Shown: one piece after another, positions 44,272-51,912 of the stretch
Numbering within the stretch: position 1 is the first letter of the stretch
Layout: each line of letters starts with the position of its first letter
From: Lonsdalea populi
GTDB lineage: Bacteria; Pseudomonadota; Gammaproteobacteria; Enterobacterales; Enterobacteriaceae
NCBI RefSeq assembly: GCF_015999465.1
Contig: NZ_CP065534.1
Location: 1,364,001-1,428,000 of the forward strand
Direction of reading: 5' to 3'
DNA length: 64,000 nucleotides
Position numbers and translations under genes: made by a program
The notes under the pieces: generated by a model
Database searches by the model: none
The model's input: the letters and a program-made list of their open reading frames with translations, nothing else
Told to the model about the DNA's origin: nothing

Positions 44272-44520
44272 ATGACGGACGCGCTTTTGACGGAAGTAAA
44301 ATTTTTATTGCTTGAGGTGCTGGAAAAAAACGGACGGGAAGAGGCATTACGCGCCGAGGATAATATCGCCACCGATCTGGGGATAGATTCCATCCAGATG
44401 ATTAATTTCTTTTTAATGCTGGAGGATAAATACAATATCGCATTTGATTATGAGTCGATAGAAATAGAAAATTTCACTATCGGGCATTGTTGCGAGCTGA
44501 TAACCGAATTGCAACGGTAG
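44272..44520 (+). CDS. Free-standing acyl/aminoacyl carrier protein
   Basis: This 82-aa acidic protein has the carrier motif DLGIDSIQM; Ser-40 is the expected phosphopantetheine site. It has the size and four-helix spacing of a type II ACP. A ribosome binding site (CGGAG) precedes the ATG, and the gene starts four bases after the radical SAM stop. A dedicated carrier beside a ligase and next to a synthetase with a starter C domain suggests that it holds an intermediate which is modified on the carrier and then handed to the assembly line, but this is inference. It needs a phosphopantetheinyl transferase, and none is in the window. Confidence 0.9.
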   Translation: MTDALLTEVKFLLLEVLEKNGREEALRAEDNIATDLGIDSIQMINFFLMLEDKYNIAFDYESIEIENFTIGHCCELITELQR

Positions 44521-44557
44521 GCGGTAATAGCGAAATAACAGATAATAAGGATATAGC

Positions 44558-45820
44558 ATGGATAGCAAGCCTTATATTCATTTCGGCACCTTTGATGCCG
44601 AGCGCTACTGGCGACCGGATAACGCGGTCAGTTTGCCCGCCATTGCGGATCGGCAGGGGCAGCGCATTATTGCTCAGATGGATCAGCTGTTGGCGATAGC
44701 CTGCCGGCCTGACGATATCCTCATGGCCCGGACGGCTTTCTCGCCGGCGCTGCGGGCGGCCTTGGCTGCGGCCAATATCCGTTTTTGCGAACGCCCGCTG
44801 CCATCGTCCCCGGCGCAGCAGGCAGAGCGGATATTACTGGATCAGGTTCCGTCTCCTTCCGCGGCTTATGCCCTGGCGCCCTATGCGGTCACCGACGCGG
44901 TCAGCGCATTACGCCACCGCTGGCAAGTGACGTCGCCGCTGCCTGATGCCGGCAATGTGGCGCGATTGAGCTCAAAACTATGGTCGAATCAGTGGGTCCG
45001 CTCGCATCAACTGCCCGGCGAGTGCGAGGTGGTGACGCAGGTGGCGCAACTTCGCCGTTACGCCATTGATCACGCGGGCGCCGGTTTCATCCTCAAGGAC
45101 CCTTATGGCGTAGCCGGTCGGGGGGCTATCCATATCACATCGTCCTCGGTACTGGAAAGCGTCTGCCGCCATCTCGAAAAGCAGGTGAGCGTCGGGAGCG
45201 AATTGGCGTTGCTCGCGCAACCGTTTTTCCCGCGGCGCACCGATTTCTCCGCGCATCTGCGCATCAGCGAGAGCGGGAATATCGAATGGCTCGGATGGCG
45301 GCAAATGCAGAATAACGGATTAGCCTATAACGGTTCGGGCGCGCTGGCGCCCGCATTGATCACTCGGCTGGCGACCGAAGGTTATCAGGAGCTGGCGTGT
45401 GAATTAGCGCGCGATATGGCGCAACAGGGCTATTTCGGTCCGTTATGTATTGACGCCATGTTGCTGGCGGATGATCGCATCATTCCGCTACTGGAGGTTA
45501 ATCCGCGCGTCTCGATGGGGTTGCTGAGTCTGTTGCTGGAAAAAAAATTCGCGCCGGAGTTTGCCGTCGATATGTGCGTCTGGTCGGTAAAAATCACCGC
45601 GGCGGATGTCATCGACCGTTTGCTGCAACAACTCGACCAACAAACGATGCTGGCAAGACAAGATCGCCCCGGCATTCTGCCGTTGTCCACGGCGACGGCG
45701 TTGCCACCACGCGGGCGGCTCTACTTCGCGCGCGTCTGTCCGCGGGAGCGGCCGGACGCGGCGGCCGGTTATGAAGCGCAGCTGCTACAGACGCTGGAAG
45801 CAATCGGAGGCGCACGGTGA
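44558..45820 (+). CDS. ATP-grasp ligase-like protein
   Basis: This 420-aa protein has the ATP-grasp core: a glycine-rich nucleotide loop (FILKDPYGVAGRGAIHI, about 177-193) and the metal-binding strand with D299 and E313-V-N315-P-R317. ATP-grasp enzymes join a carboxylate to an amine or thiol through an acyl phosphate. The N-terminal 140 residues are not recognisable and may bind the substrate. The ribosome binding site AAGGA precedes the ATG. The next gene overlaps its stop by four bases (GTGA). Candidate roles are loading of an amino or keto acid onto the adjacent carrier, or amide formation; neither can be settled by sequence. Confidence 0.8.
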   Translation: MDSKPYIHFGTFDAERYWRPDNAVSLPAIADRQGQRIIAQMDQLLAIACRPDDILMARTAFSPALRAALAAANIRFCERPLPSSPAQQAERILLDQVPSPSAAYALAPYAVTDAVSALRHRWQVTSPLPDAGNVARLSSKLWSNQWVRSHQLPGECEVVTQVAQLRRYAIDHAGAGFILKDPYGVAGRGAIHITSSSVLESVCRHLEKQVSVGSELALLAQPFFPRRTDFSAHLRISESGNIEWLGWRQMQNNGLAYNGSGALAPALITRLATEGYQELACELARDMAQQGYFGPLCIDAMLLADDRIIPLLEVNPRVSMGLLSLLLEKKFAPEFAVDMCVWSVKITAADVIDRLLQQLDQQTMLARQDRPGILPLSTATALPPRGRLYFARVCPRERPDAAAGYEAQLLQTLEAIGGAR

Positions 45821-46812
45821 AAAAGCGCATGCCGACCATCGGGTTGCTGGGGGCGACGCCGATCGCCGAGAAAGCTATTATCCAACCCGCCCGCAGTAGC
45901 GGGCGCTTTAGCGTGCGCGGCGTTGCCGCCAGCAATTTCGCCCGCGCTCAGGCCTTTGCCGCGAGCCGCCCGCCGCTGATCGCTTATGAGAATTATGCCG
46001 CGCTACTGCGCGACCCCGCTATCGACATCGCCTATATCTCACTGCATAACGCGGCGCATGCGGTGATGACGCTGGATGCCATCCATGCCGGCAAGCATGT
46101 GATCGTCGAAAAGCCGCTCTGCCTCGGACGGCGGGAATGGCATGCCATTCAACAGGCGGCTCATGCCAGTCAGGTTAAGGTGATCGAAGCGATTATGTGC
46201 GCCGAGCATCCCTGGCAGAAAACCGTCGCGGCACTGATTAGCGGGCAAACGTTGGGCGCGCTGGAGTCGGTGCATACGACTATTTCATTCAAGCTCTCCG
46301 CGCTGCGGGGATATCGTATTCGGCCGGAACTTGGCGGCGGCGCGTTTCTGGATACCGCCAGCTACTGGCTGCAAATGTTGCAGGCTACCTTGCCGCTTCA
46401 CCCCGTCGGCGTCTCGGGTCATTCCACGTTCAGCGGCCCGAATGGGATTGACCAACAGTTTCAGGCCAGCATTGACTGCGGCGACGGATGCCGAGCCGAG
46501 CTGAATTGTGGTTTCGCCGAGACTTATCAGGCTTCCCATGAGTGGCGGTTCAGCCATGGGCGGATCGGCTTGCGCAATTTTCTGTTGCCCGCCAGCGCCG
46601 CGTTTCCCGTAAATTTGCATGTCACCGACCGGGACGGCAAGCGTGAGGTGATCACGCACCCTGCCAGCAACTACTATGCGGACCAGTTGCGTCGCATCGA
46701 CGGGTATTTTTCCGCCGACGCCGCGGCATGGCAAAACCTTGAACGCCGTCAGGCGCAGCGTGTCTCTCTGATGGAGGACATTTATCTGGCCGCGTTGACG
46801 CATCGGGCGTAA
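45817..46812 (+). CDS. Gfo/Idh/MocA-family oxidoreductase
   Basis: This 331-aa NAD(P)-dependent oxidoreductase has an N-terminal Rossmann segment (IGLLGATPIAEKAI) and the family motif EKP at residues 98-100 (HVIVEKPLCLG), followed by a C-terminal alpha/beta domain (RIRPELGGGAFLDTASYW). Members act on sugars, inositols and some cyclic imines or keto intermediates. It starts with GTG inside the stop of the ATP-grasp gene (GTGA), so translation is coupled. In this cassette it may reduce or oxidise a sugar or carrier-bound intermediate; the substrate is unknown. Confidence 0.85.
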   Translation: MKKRMPTIGLLGATPIAEKAIIQPARSSGRFSVRGVAASNFARAQAFAASRPPLIAYENYAALLRDPAIDIAYISLHNAAHAVMTLDAIHAGKHVIVEKPLCLGRREWHAIQQAAHASQVKVIEAIMCAEHPWQKTVAALISGQTLGALESVHTTISFKLSALRGYRIRPELGGGAFLDTASYWLQMLQATLPLHPVGVSGHSTFSGPNGIDQQFQASIDCGDGCRAELNCGFAETYQASHEWRFSHGRIGLRNFLLPASAAFPVNLHVTDRDGKREVITHPASNYYADQLRRIDGYFSADAAAWQNLERRQAQRVSLMEDIYLAALTHRA

Positions 46813-46862
46813 AGCGCGTCGCCATACGCTATCGTTTCAGGACTCTTGACCAGGAGGTCAAT

Positions 46863-47918
46863 ATGATTGCCATTCTTACTTCCGGCGTCGCGCTCGGCGT
46901 CCATGTCCCCGGATTACTGTTAGCGCGCCGCTTGCAGGAACATCATGTCGCCAGCCGCGTCGACGTGTTTGAACAACTGATGCGGGCAGACAAACAGGAA
47001 AAAATCAACCAGTCCAAACAGGCCTTTCACCGCAATTTCCGAGTTGCTCTGGCCGGTCAGCGACTGGCCAGGGATCTCATGCCCGAGCTGGATGAAGGGG
47101 CGCTGGCACGGCTTTTCTCGGCGTGGGAACAGTCCGGCGTGAAGCGGTTTGTCGTGGTATCCGGTTTCTGGCAACCCATCATCCAGCGTTATCGACAACA
47201 TCACGCCGACATCGCGGTGGATCGTTGCCATATTGATTCAGTGACGTCGCCCTCCTTTCAGTGCACGGAAAGCGTGCCGTCGGCGCGAGATATTTGGCTG
47301 GCCAGCGCTGCCGACGGCGCGCTCCCGTGGTCCATTCCGGTCAGCTATGCCGACCCCATTCCTTGGCATCAGCGTTCTAATCGTATTTTGGCGCATGGCG
47401 GCGGCTGGGGACTGGGCACTTACGCTGAGCGTGCGCCCGCACTGGCGGAACAAAATATCGCCATCGACATCGTGGCTTACCATCATGACGATATTACCGA
47501 TACGGGTTGTCGCTATTTTATGATCGACCCCGACTGGCGGCCCTGGCAGGATTCGGGGTTTCCGCCGTTCGGCGAAGTCACGGGCAGAGACACGCCGGTC
47601 TCTTTCCAGCGCCGTGATGACCATCATGATTCGTTCGAGCTGGCGCGTCAGGCGCTGGGGATACTGAGCAAACCGGGAGGCGGGACCCTGCTGGATTCGC
47701 TATGGTCGGCGACGCCGCTGATCTTTCTGGAACCATTCGGACCGCATGAACAGTGCAACGCATCGCTGTGGGAACGGCTGGAATTGGGGATCACGCTTGA
47801 ACACTGGCGGCAACAGCGATTTTCGCTCAAGGTGCTGGAGACGCTGCACCAGAATCTCTTGGCGCAACGTCGTCGGGTGCCTGATTATGCGCGCTACCTG
47901 GCTGGGGCGGGCGCGTAA
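46863..47918 (+). CDS. GT-B/MurG-like putative glycosyltransferase
   Basis: This 351-aa protein has no assigned family that I can name. The N-terminus (ILTSGVALGVHVPGLLLARRL) resembles the first strand and helix of GT-B glycosyltransferases. The segment SKPGGGTLLDS (269-279) followed by TPLIFLEPFGPHEQCNA resembles the nucleotide-sugar binding region of MurG/UGT enzymes. A strong AGGAGGT lies upstream of the ATG. It is last of the plus-strand cassette and ends in a hairpin. It could attach a sugar to the peptide or its cap. The low-level similarity makes this a tentative call. Confidence 0.6.
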   Translation: MIAILTSGVALGVHVPGLLLARRLQEHHVASRVDVFEQLMRADKQEKINQSKQAFHRNFRVALAGQRLARDLMPELDEGALARLFSAWEQSGVKRFVVVSGFWQPIIQRYRQHHADIAVDRCHIDSVTSPSFQCTESVPSARDIWLASAADGALPWSIPVSYADPIPWHQRSNRILAHGGGWGLGTYAERAPALAEQNIAIDIVAYHHDDITDTGCRYFMIDPDWRPWQDSGFPPFGEVTGRDTPVSFQRRDDHHDSFELARQALGILSKPGGGTLLDSLWSATPLIFLEPFGPHEQCNASLWERLELGITLEHWRQQRFSLKVLETLHQNLLAQRRRVPDYARYLAGAGA

Positions 47919-47930
47919 GGCGACGCGCCC
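47909..47930. terminator. Hairpin between convergent genes
   Basis: GGGCGCGT and ACGCGCCC form a perfect 8-bp stem with a six-base loop. The hairpin overlaps the stop codon of the glycosyltransferase-like gene and lies just before the convergent thioesterase stop at 47941. No T-run follows, so efficiency is uncertain. Confidence 0.4.
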
Positions 47931-47940
47931 GAAATCAATG

Positions 47941-48693
47941 CTATGTGGGGGAAAGGGGGATACGGGCGAGCAAGCGCGCGATCAGGGGTTGCGGATCGTG
48001 GTTGAAATAAAAATGACCGCCCGGAAAGATATCGCAGCTAAATTCGGCGCGGGTCCAACTGCGCCAGCCCTGCATCGCTGGAAGCGGCGCCATATTGTCC
48101 TTTTCCCCCAGAAAAGCCGCAATCGGGCAGGGTAATGCTTGTTGGGCGGGGGGACGCCAGTCGGTCAGTAACCGCAGATCTTGTCTGACCGCCTGCAAGA
48201 TCATTTTTCTTATTCCCGGCGAGGCCAGCATTGCTTGCGAGGTGCCGCCCATCTCGCGCAGCAAGCCGCACATCTCATCGTCGCTCAGCAAATATAACGG
48301 GTCCGGATTATGAAATTGCGGCGCGACATGAGCGGAAACCGCCAGTAGCGACGGCAGCAGGGATTGCCGTCGCGCAAGTTGCAATACCAGTTCCAGAGCC
48401 AGCACCGCGCCCATGCTGTGCCCGAAAAGTACCCAGGGCAGGGACAGATCCGGGGCCATGACATTGGCCAGTCGGTGGGCTATTTCCGGTAAAGTCCGCG
48501 GACCGGCCTGCTCCCGCCGCCCCAATAGTGTGGATTTCTGCGTCAGCGAGATCAGATTGAGATCGATATCCGGCGGCAGATAGTCGCGCCAGCCGCGGTA
48601 AAAACCATCGTTACCGCCGGCAAAGGGTAAACAAAAGAGCTGCAACCGTGGACGCTCACGCGCAGCCAGCCGGGTGATCTGACAAGCGTTCAT
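47941..48693 (-). CDS. Type II (editing) thioesterase
   Basis: This 250-aa alpha/beta-hydrolase of the GrsT type frees misprimed or stalled carrier proteins. It shows the early motif LFCLPFAGGNDGFYRGW, the nucleophile elbow GHSMG (Ser-93) and the late catalytic His in GGHFYFNHD. I choose the ATG at 48693, which is preceded by AGGAG with 8 bases spacing, rather than the GTG three codons upstream that overlaps this site. It stands alone on the minus strand, convergent with the radical SAM cassette. It is typical of NRPS clusters and supports the view that the cassette and the synthetases form one cluster. Confidence 0.9.
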   Translation of the reverse strand: MNACQITRLAARERPRLQLFCLPFAGGNDGFYRGWRDYLPPDIDLNLISLTQKSTLLGRREQAGPRTLPEIAHRLANVMAPDLSLPWVLFGHSMGAVLALELVLQLARRQSLLPSLLAVSAHVAPQFHNPDPLYLLSDDEMCGLLREMGGTSQAMLASPGIRKMILQAVRQDLRLLTDWRPPAQQALPCPIAAFLGEKDNMAPLPAMQGWRSWTRAEFSCDIFPGGHFYFNHDPQPLIARLLARIPLSPT

Positions 48694-48889
48694 ACTACTC
48701 ACTCCTTTTATCGCGGGTTATGTGCAACAGACTCCCTCCCGTTCGCTTTTCGACACATCAATGATGGCGTGTCGTCGACGGCAAACGCTGTCGTGGGGAA
48801 AGCATACTCCTCTTGCTGCGTGACGTCAGGCATTGCGAACCTGACCACGCGGCGTGATCTGGGAGCGGAGATGACGGCGGCATCTGAAA

Positions 48890-49222
48890 TCATACGGGCG
48901 GGGCAAGGAACGCTGCTGCTTCCCGACGTGACGATAAGGGTTTGCCCCAGCGGATGGGTATGCCATGCGGTGCACGCGCCGCCTCAAAGGTGACGATCCC
49001 GCCGCCGACGCGTGCCGGTTCGGCGTGTTGAAACCGGGAATCAAATTTTGCCGTACCGGTAAAATATTCAGACGGACCAGCCGTCGTAGTCTGTGAACCC
49101 GCAGGGCTGACGGTAACGCCCTCCTGCGCCACGGCGATCGCGGTTACCGAGTTCGGCCATGAGGAATAAACAGCCAGGTGGATGATGGTTTCAACCAACT
49201 CTTCCTCGGTCATCCCTCTGAC
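48890..49222 (-). pseudogene. Fragment of a carboxymuconolactone decarboxylase/cupin protein
   Basis: The minus-strand reading MTEEELVETIIHLAVYSSWP is the C-terminal part of a carboxymuconolactone decarboxylase-like domain. It continues as the start of a cupin domain (EYFTGTAKFD, GGIVTFEA). At about 48980 the frame breaks: the cupin motif TAWHTHPLGQTL is readable only in another frame. The rest of the cupin is missing and the N-terminal part is replaced by a response-regulator fragment. It is a dead gene relic. Confidence 0.7.
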
Positions 49223-49230
49223 GCGTCGCC

Positions 49231-49405
49231 CTAGCAGCGCCTGTATCGGGCAACCAGCCCAATCAGGGAAAAGGGGTTTGGCAGGTAGTCGGTGGCGCCG
49301 TGACGCAGCCCTTTGACTCGTTCATCGACCGATCCTCTGGCGGATAACATCAGCACCGAGGTTCGTTTAGTGGCTCTCACCCTTTCAGCACACTGCAGCC
49401 ATCCA
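49231..49405 (-). pseudogene. Response-regulator receiver fragment
   Basis: The minus-strand reading [21 protein letters not shown] then [15 protein letters not shown] matches the second half of an OmpR-type receiver domain. The normally invariant Lys of the KPF motif is Asn, an upstream piece (MDGCSVL) is in another frame, and no output domain follows. It directly abuts the decarboxylase fragment, which shows deletion and joining of unrelated relics. Confidence 0.65.
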
Positions 49406-49421
49406 TGGACTGACCCCACTG

Positions 49422-49870
49422 TGGTTTGCCCTTGGTGTATTATTGATATGTATACTTCTATTATTTACTACCTATACACAAAGAGTACCTGTAAGTGGTC
49501 GAATAATTTATACCCCTTCGGCTGTTGAGGTGATATCCAATCAAGATGGAGTTATAAACCGTGTCGAGGGACATCGGGGCGAGATGGTAAAAAAAGGAGA
49601 TATAATCGCTACGCTTTCGCGCGAAGTTGCCTATCTTGGCGGCGGGATTAATCAGTCTTTACTGGATGCTGCGCAATGCCAAATAGTTGAACTTAAAAAC
49701 GTGAGGTTGACCTATGTAGGGAGATAAAAGGAGAGCGTCAACGTTTATGTGAAAAAATCAGTATTAAAGAAGATGAGATAACAGCCATTCAGGATCTTTA
49801 ACCTTCAATTAAATACATGGAAGGAGGTAACCTAAGCGGCCCGGCATCTCGCCTTGTTGATAATTTTAGT
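49422..49870 (+). pseudogene. Decayed CvaA/HlyD-like secretion adaptor
   Basis: From 49422 the plus frame reads a membrane helix ([19 protein letters not shown]) followed by VPVSGRIIY and a biotinyl-lipoyl-like segment (VISNQDGVINRVEGH, MVKKGDIIATLS), as in adaptor proteins of bacteriocin or protein exporters. The N-terminus is lost at the junction with the minus-strand relic, the frame stops at 49727, and coiled-coil-like text (ISIKEDEITAIQDL) continues in a shifted frame with further stops. Lower GC than the NRPS genes suggests a separate origin. Confidence 0.6.
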
Positions 49871-50035
49871 TAACGCATTCTTATTTCACCGACTTCCATT
49901 GTCATGCAATCTATTATCGAAAAAGGCATTCCATCACCAAGCAACTTCGTTATATTGAAGCCTGGCAACGCAGCGAATTATTCAAACTACAGTTTTGCCG
50001 GCAATATCATTTTGCGGTCAAGAGCCTTTATATCT

Positions 50036-50073
50036 TGGACTGGACTGGACTGGACTGGACTGGACTGGACTGG
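50036..50073 (+). repeat. TGGAC pentanucleotide tandem array
   Basis: Seven perfect TGGAC units plus TGG run in tandem between the adaptor relic and nasR. Five-base units shift the reading frame with each gain or loss, as in phase-variable tracts, but here the array lies in non-coding or decayed sequence. Confidence 0.9.
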
Positions 50074-50365
50074 CACGGTGACGGTGATCCCTAGGCCGTC
50101 CGGCTCAGGCGAATCGACACCGCGGCGGTGAGACTGCCATATCGATTTATATAAAAACTCGTCTTCTGCATTACCAACCTACTGGCGTAGAGTAAGGCTG
50201 CGGTCTGTTAGCGTTATATTTAAAGGGCGCCGCTGCCTTATGCGCGAACGACACGAGATGCTTGGAAAAAGCTAAAGCTTCAGTTTTTCGGTATTAGAAA
50301 AGTCTTTCCATCCGTAAAGTATTCGCTGCGAAAACCGCCGATACTTGAAACGCTGATAGCTTCAG
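50074..50365. other. Non-coding stretch upstream of nasR
   Basis: I see no gene here. The stretch separates the relic zone from the nasR promoter. It is the expected place for activator (NtrC-type) sites, but I cannot identify a convincing one by eye. Confidence 0.4.
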
Positions 50366-50380
50366 TGGCACACATCTTGC
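50366..50380 (+). promoter_or_regulatory. Sigma-54 promoter of nasR
   Basis: TGGCAC and TTGC are placed with the canonical GG-N10-GC spacing (GG at 50367-50368, GC at 50379-50380). The predicted start near 50392 lies about 26 bases before the nasR ATG. This fits nitrogen-limitation (NtrC/sigma-54) control of the regulator. Confidence 0.7.
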
Positions 50381-50417
50381 TATCCAGATAGAACGATTTC
50401 TTTAAGCTGGTTCAACT

Positions 50418-51641
50418 ATGGTCCTTACTACCCTCGATTTCCTGAAGGCCTCAAAGAAAAGTGAAATCACTAGTCTGCACCAGCTGTTGCAGATGGGCAA
50501 GCTGGTCGGCGCGGTCAGTCAGCTCATTCACATGCTGCAACGCGAGCGCGGCACAGCTAACATTTATTTGTGTTCTCAGGGCGAAACCTGGAGGGACCGT
50601 CTATATGAGGAATTCTTGCAGGTGCAGAGGGCGGAGGAGGGGGTTAATCAGCAGCTTCAGGTACTGAATTTAACCGACACCAGCCTATCGAATCCCTCAC
50701 GGTTGTTCAGCCGCATTGCTGCCGTACTTCATAGCTTGAGCACCTTGCCGCTGCTTCGTCAACAGATCCAGACACAAAGCATCAGCCAGCCGAAAGCGAT
50801 GAGTCAGTACTGCGAGGTGATCCGCATCCATCTGGCGCTGATATTTGAGGCGGCCGATTCCTCCGGTGACCCTTCGATTTCCCGAGCGTTGCTCGCGTTG
50901 TTCAGCTTTATGCAAGGAAAGGAGCTGGCTGGTCAGGAGCGTGCGCTCGGTGCCGCCGGTTTCGCCACACGTCATTTTGACGATCGCATCAATCAACAGC
51001 TCATCGAATTGATTGAAGGGCAGGAACGCTGCTTTAAGACCTTCAGTGAGTTCGCCGATGCGCGCAGTCTTGCGCTTTGGCAGCAGCAACTCACGCAAGA
51101 CAGCAGCGAGTTCGAACGTTTCCGCCGTATCGCCTGTACCCGCGCCGCGCCGGCCACAAAGCCGCTGAACGCTGCGCTGCGCTAATTTGAACTTACCACG
51201 TCGCGCATTGACGGTATGAAACAGTTGGAGGACTTGCTTGAGACGGCATTGATGGAATGTTGCTGCCAGCGTATTCGCGACGCAGAAATCTCTCGCGAGC
51301 AGCAGGAACAGGAGATAGTGCAGATCCCGCCACACGACAATAACTATGCAGCGCTCATTTCGCCGCAGCTTAGCCTGTCGATTCTCGAGCTGGTTGAACA
51401 ACAGGCGCGGCAGTTACAGGCTCAGGACGCCGAACTGACGGCGTTGCGTTCGACACTCGCTGAACGTAAGCTAATCGAACGTGCAAAAGGATTATTGATG
51501 CAGCATCACGGCATGACCGAGCCACAGGCACACAAAACGCTGCGTGATATGGCGATGAAGCAAAACAAAAAACTGGTGGAAATTGCAGAAGCGCTGCTCG
51601 CGGTGGCCGCCGTATTGGGGAATATGGTGGATGAAAACTAA
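50418..51641 (+). pseudogene. nasR: Nitrate-responsive antiterminator NasR, split by an in-frame stop
   Basis: NasR senses nitrate or nitrite through an N-terminal NIT domain and, through a C-terminal ANTAR domain, binds leader RNA of the nas operon to prevent termination. Both halves are here in one frame. Residues 1-255 (50418-51185) are the NIT part (LLQMGKLVGAVSQLIHMLQRERG). After one TAA (51183-51185) the same frame resumes FELTTSRIDGMKQLE and ends with an ANTAR domain (LIERAKGLLMQHHGMTEPQAH). Removing the TAA gives about 407 residues, the expected length. The internal ATG at 51216 could start the ANTAR half alone, but no clear ribosome binding site precedes it. Either the gene is freshly inactivated, the stop is read through, or the two halves are made separately. 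Confidence 0.85.
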
Positions 51642-51758
51642 GAGGGTAGCTGCCTGCCCGTGTGCAATTTCGATGCGCACAGCGCCCCGCTGCAGTGCAG
51701 TGCTTGTTGCTCAACTGTAAAAGTACTAACTGATTGATCCTATAGTTACGTTAGTAAG

Positions 51759-51777
51759 TTGGCACGCAAGCTGCATT
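51759..51777 (+). promoter_or_regulatory. Sigma-54 promoter of the nas structural operon
   Basis: TTGGCAC and CTGCATT show the exact GG-N10-GC spacing (GG at 51761-51762, GC at 51773-51774). The predicted start near 51786 places both RNA hairpins and the leader terminator inside the transcript, as in the Klebsiella nasF operon. Confidence 0.8.
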
Positions 51778-51795
51778 GTTATAAACACATAAGCA

Positions 51796-51841
51796 CTAAG
51801 CCAAAGGCGGTTTAGTCAGAGTTACGGATAATGGCGTCCGT
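51796..51841 (+). promoter_or_regulatory. ANTAR-type dual-hexaloop antiterminator RNA
   Basis: Hairpin P1 (51796-51815) pairs CTAAGCC with GGTTTAG around the six-base loop AAAGGC. Hairpin P2 (51824-51841) pairs ACGGAT with GTCCGT around the loop AATGGC. Both loops have A at position 1 and G at position 4, the hallmark of RNAs bound by ANTAR proteins. The 3' half of P2 lies within the first arm of the leader terminator, so P2 and the terminator exclude each other. NasR binding would therefore favour read-through into nasF. Confidence 0.8.
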
Positions 51842-51883
51842 TAGCGTTTAGGAAACTAAATGCTGACCGGACGCCTTTTTTTT
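51833..51883 (+). terminator. Leader intrinsic terminator upstream of nasF
   Basis: GGCGTCCG (51833-51840) pairs with CGGACGCC (51868-51875). The stem extends inward through TTAGCGTTTAG against CTAAATGCTGA to a GAAA loop, giving about 19 pairs with one bulge, followed by eight T. It is a strong terminator located before the first structural gene, which marks regulation by antitermination. Confidence 0.9.
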
Positions 51884-51912
51884 GCCCATTTTTAACCTAA
51901 CGGGAAGCTGCA

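Noticed and set aside
48708..48893. Minus-strand ORF of 61 codons as an MbtH-like gene
   Set aside because: It lacks the conserved MbtH Trp and Asn pattern; no family was recognisable.
50036..50073. TGGAC array as a CRISPR
   Set aside because: Units are five bases with no spacers, and there is no leader or cas gene.
49904..50131. ORF of 75 codons spanning the TGGAC repeat as a real gene
   Set aside because: The repeat simply keeps this frame open; no homology, no ribosome binding site, and it follows a decayed reading frame.
51642..51758. NtrC-type enhancer sites upstream of the nasF promoter
   Set aside because: An inverted GTGC/GCAC pair is present (near 51663-51681), but its orientation and spacing do not fit the NtrC consensus.
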